A DNA stretch of 64,000 nt from Alsobacter metallidurans (GTDB taxonomy: Bacteria > Pseudomonadota > Alphaproteobacteria > Rhizobiales > Beijerinckiaceae), in the NCBI RefSeq assembly GCF_014636935.1, contig NZ_BMES01000001.1, positions 909,383-973,382 of the forward strand, read 5' to 3'. The notes below the pieces were generated by a model. It was given only the letters and a program-made list of their open reading frames with translations. It was not told the origin of the DNA and did not search any database. The position numbers and the translations under genes were made by a program. Shown here piece after piece: positions 62,696 to 64,000 of the stretch (positions are counted from its first letter, which is position 1; each line of letters starts with the position of its first letter).

Positions 62696-62995
62696 ATGGC
62701 TGCGCCGACCACGCTCGACTCTGCCCGCTCGCGTCCTGGCCGCCCGCCGAGCGTTGTCGAGGAGCGCCGCGACATGCTCGCCGGGCTCTGGGCCGCCCGC
62801 CTGATGCTTGTTCCGCCCGACATGATCTCGATCTATCTCGCCGAGTGCGCCCAGGCCAAGGACAAGGCCGCGCTTGTCGCAAAGCTTCACCGCGATCTCA
62901 CCGCCCGCGGGCTGAACGCCTCCCCTGGCCTCATTCGCGAGAAGCTCGCCGCCTATGAGGCGCAGGCCGCCCGCGACATCGTTCGGGCGGCCTGA
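62696..62995 (+). CDS. Small helical protein, remote DUF1476 (zeta)-like
   Basis: A 99-residue protein from ATG 62696, with GGGAGG upstream; a frame from 62639 is less likely. The pattern MLAGLWAARLML, then LVAKLHRDLTARGLNASPGLIREKLAAYEAQAARD can be laid over DUF1476 (LLGKWAAEKLGL, then LRKQFDEAGVSISDGAI), suggesting a divergent relative of the F1-ATPase zeta subunit. The N-terminus differs (SRPGRPPSVVEERRD). I am not sure of the family; it may simply be a small helical protein. It is upstream of formaldehyde dehydrogenase (69-bp gap). Confidence 0.6.
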   Translation: MAAPTTLDSARSRPGRPPSVVEERRDMLAGLWAARLMLVPPDMISIYLAECAQAKDKAALVAKLHRDLTARGLNASPGLIREKLAAYEAQAARDIVRAA

Positions 62996-63037
62996 AGCGC
63001 CGCCGGCTCTGGCCTTCCCCGGCGGTCGCGCGATAGT

Positions 63038-63057
63038 CTCCGGTTGCACAACCGGAG
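63038..63057. promoter_or_regulatory. Inverted repeat overlapping the ribosome site of formaldehyde dehydrogenase
   Basis: CTCCGGTTG, CA, CAACCGGAG: perfect 9-bp arms. The right arm includes the GGAG Shine-Dalgarno site 7 nt before the ATG at 63065. It could be a repressor operator or an RNA hairpin hiding the ribosome site; with only a 2-nt spacer the RNA loop would need the innermost pairs open. Confidence 0.5.
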
Positions 63058-63064
63058 ATAGTTC

Positions 63065-64000
<936 letters not shown>

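Overview
The window is GC-rich DNA from an alphaproteobacterium, most likely order Hyphomicrobiales (Rhizobiales). The evidence is a C4-type 5-aminolevulinate synthase, the block murA-DUF2948-hisD-UPF0262-LMW phosphatase, an Omp2-type porin, DUF1476 (F1-ATPase zeta subunit) proteins and a glutathione-dependent formaldehyde dehydrogenase. Family or genus cannot be fixed from sequence alone. No insertion sequence, CRISPR array, phage gene or rRNA was seen; there is one tRNA.

Region 1 (1-2.7 kb): the end of an MFS transporter gene, a VOC/PhnB-like protein divergent from a MarR regulator with a perfect palindromic operator between them, and a DUF900 lipoprotein hydrolase.

Region 2 (2.7-41.9 kb) is a stress and low-oxygen island. 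It holds a DUF4344 metallopeptidase, PPK2, a DUF3302/HlyD pair, an LTXXQ protein, a FixK-like Crp/Fnr regulator with an envelope-protein operon (Cys-rich, OmpA, small Pro/Gly proteins), a large MscS channel, an orphan OmpR-type response regulator, a truncated F1-ATPase zeta paralogue with a universal stress protein, DUF2254 and other membrane proteins, a DUF3300/DUF2950 envelope set, two AspT antiporters, MarC, an Orn/Lys/Arg decarboxylase, aspartate 4-decarboxylase, a porin, an operon of DUF3141, FabI, MaoC-phosphotransacetylase and acetate kinase, and a c-type cytochrome. The genes fit decarboxylation-driven pH and proton-motive-force homeostasis, acyl-phosphate ATP production and envelope protection when respiration is limited.

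Two regulatory layers can be read in this island. FNR/FixK-like boxes lie before the lipoprotein hydrolase, the zeta/USP pair and the cytochrome. A 13-bp element, consensus TACnGTAAgATAC, recurs in eight intergenic sites between 5 and 26.5 kb, five of them about 85-120 bp before the first gene of an operon (PPK2, Cys-rich/OmpA, MscS, AspT-1, decarboxylase). I do not recognise this element; it is the best candidate here for an undescribed regulon.

Region 3 (42-48.2 kb) is housekeeping: tRNA-Thr(GGU), hemA, a small basic protein, murA, DUF2948, hisD, UPF0262 and a low-molecular-weight phosphatase. Region 4 (48.3-64 kb) is transport and regulation: a small secreted protein, AzlCD, two TerC paralogues, a tartrate/malate dehydrogenase divergent from a TctBAC tripartite tricarboxylate transporter, a cytochrome-oxidase-like membrane protein, a TetR regulator divergent from an EmrAB-type efflux pair with two operators, an HxlR regulator divergent from a double SnoaL-like protein, TerB and DUF4112 proteins, a second zeta-like small protein, and formaldehyde dehydrogenase running off the right edge.
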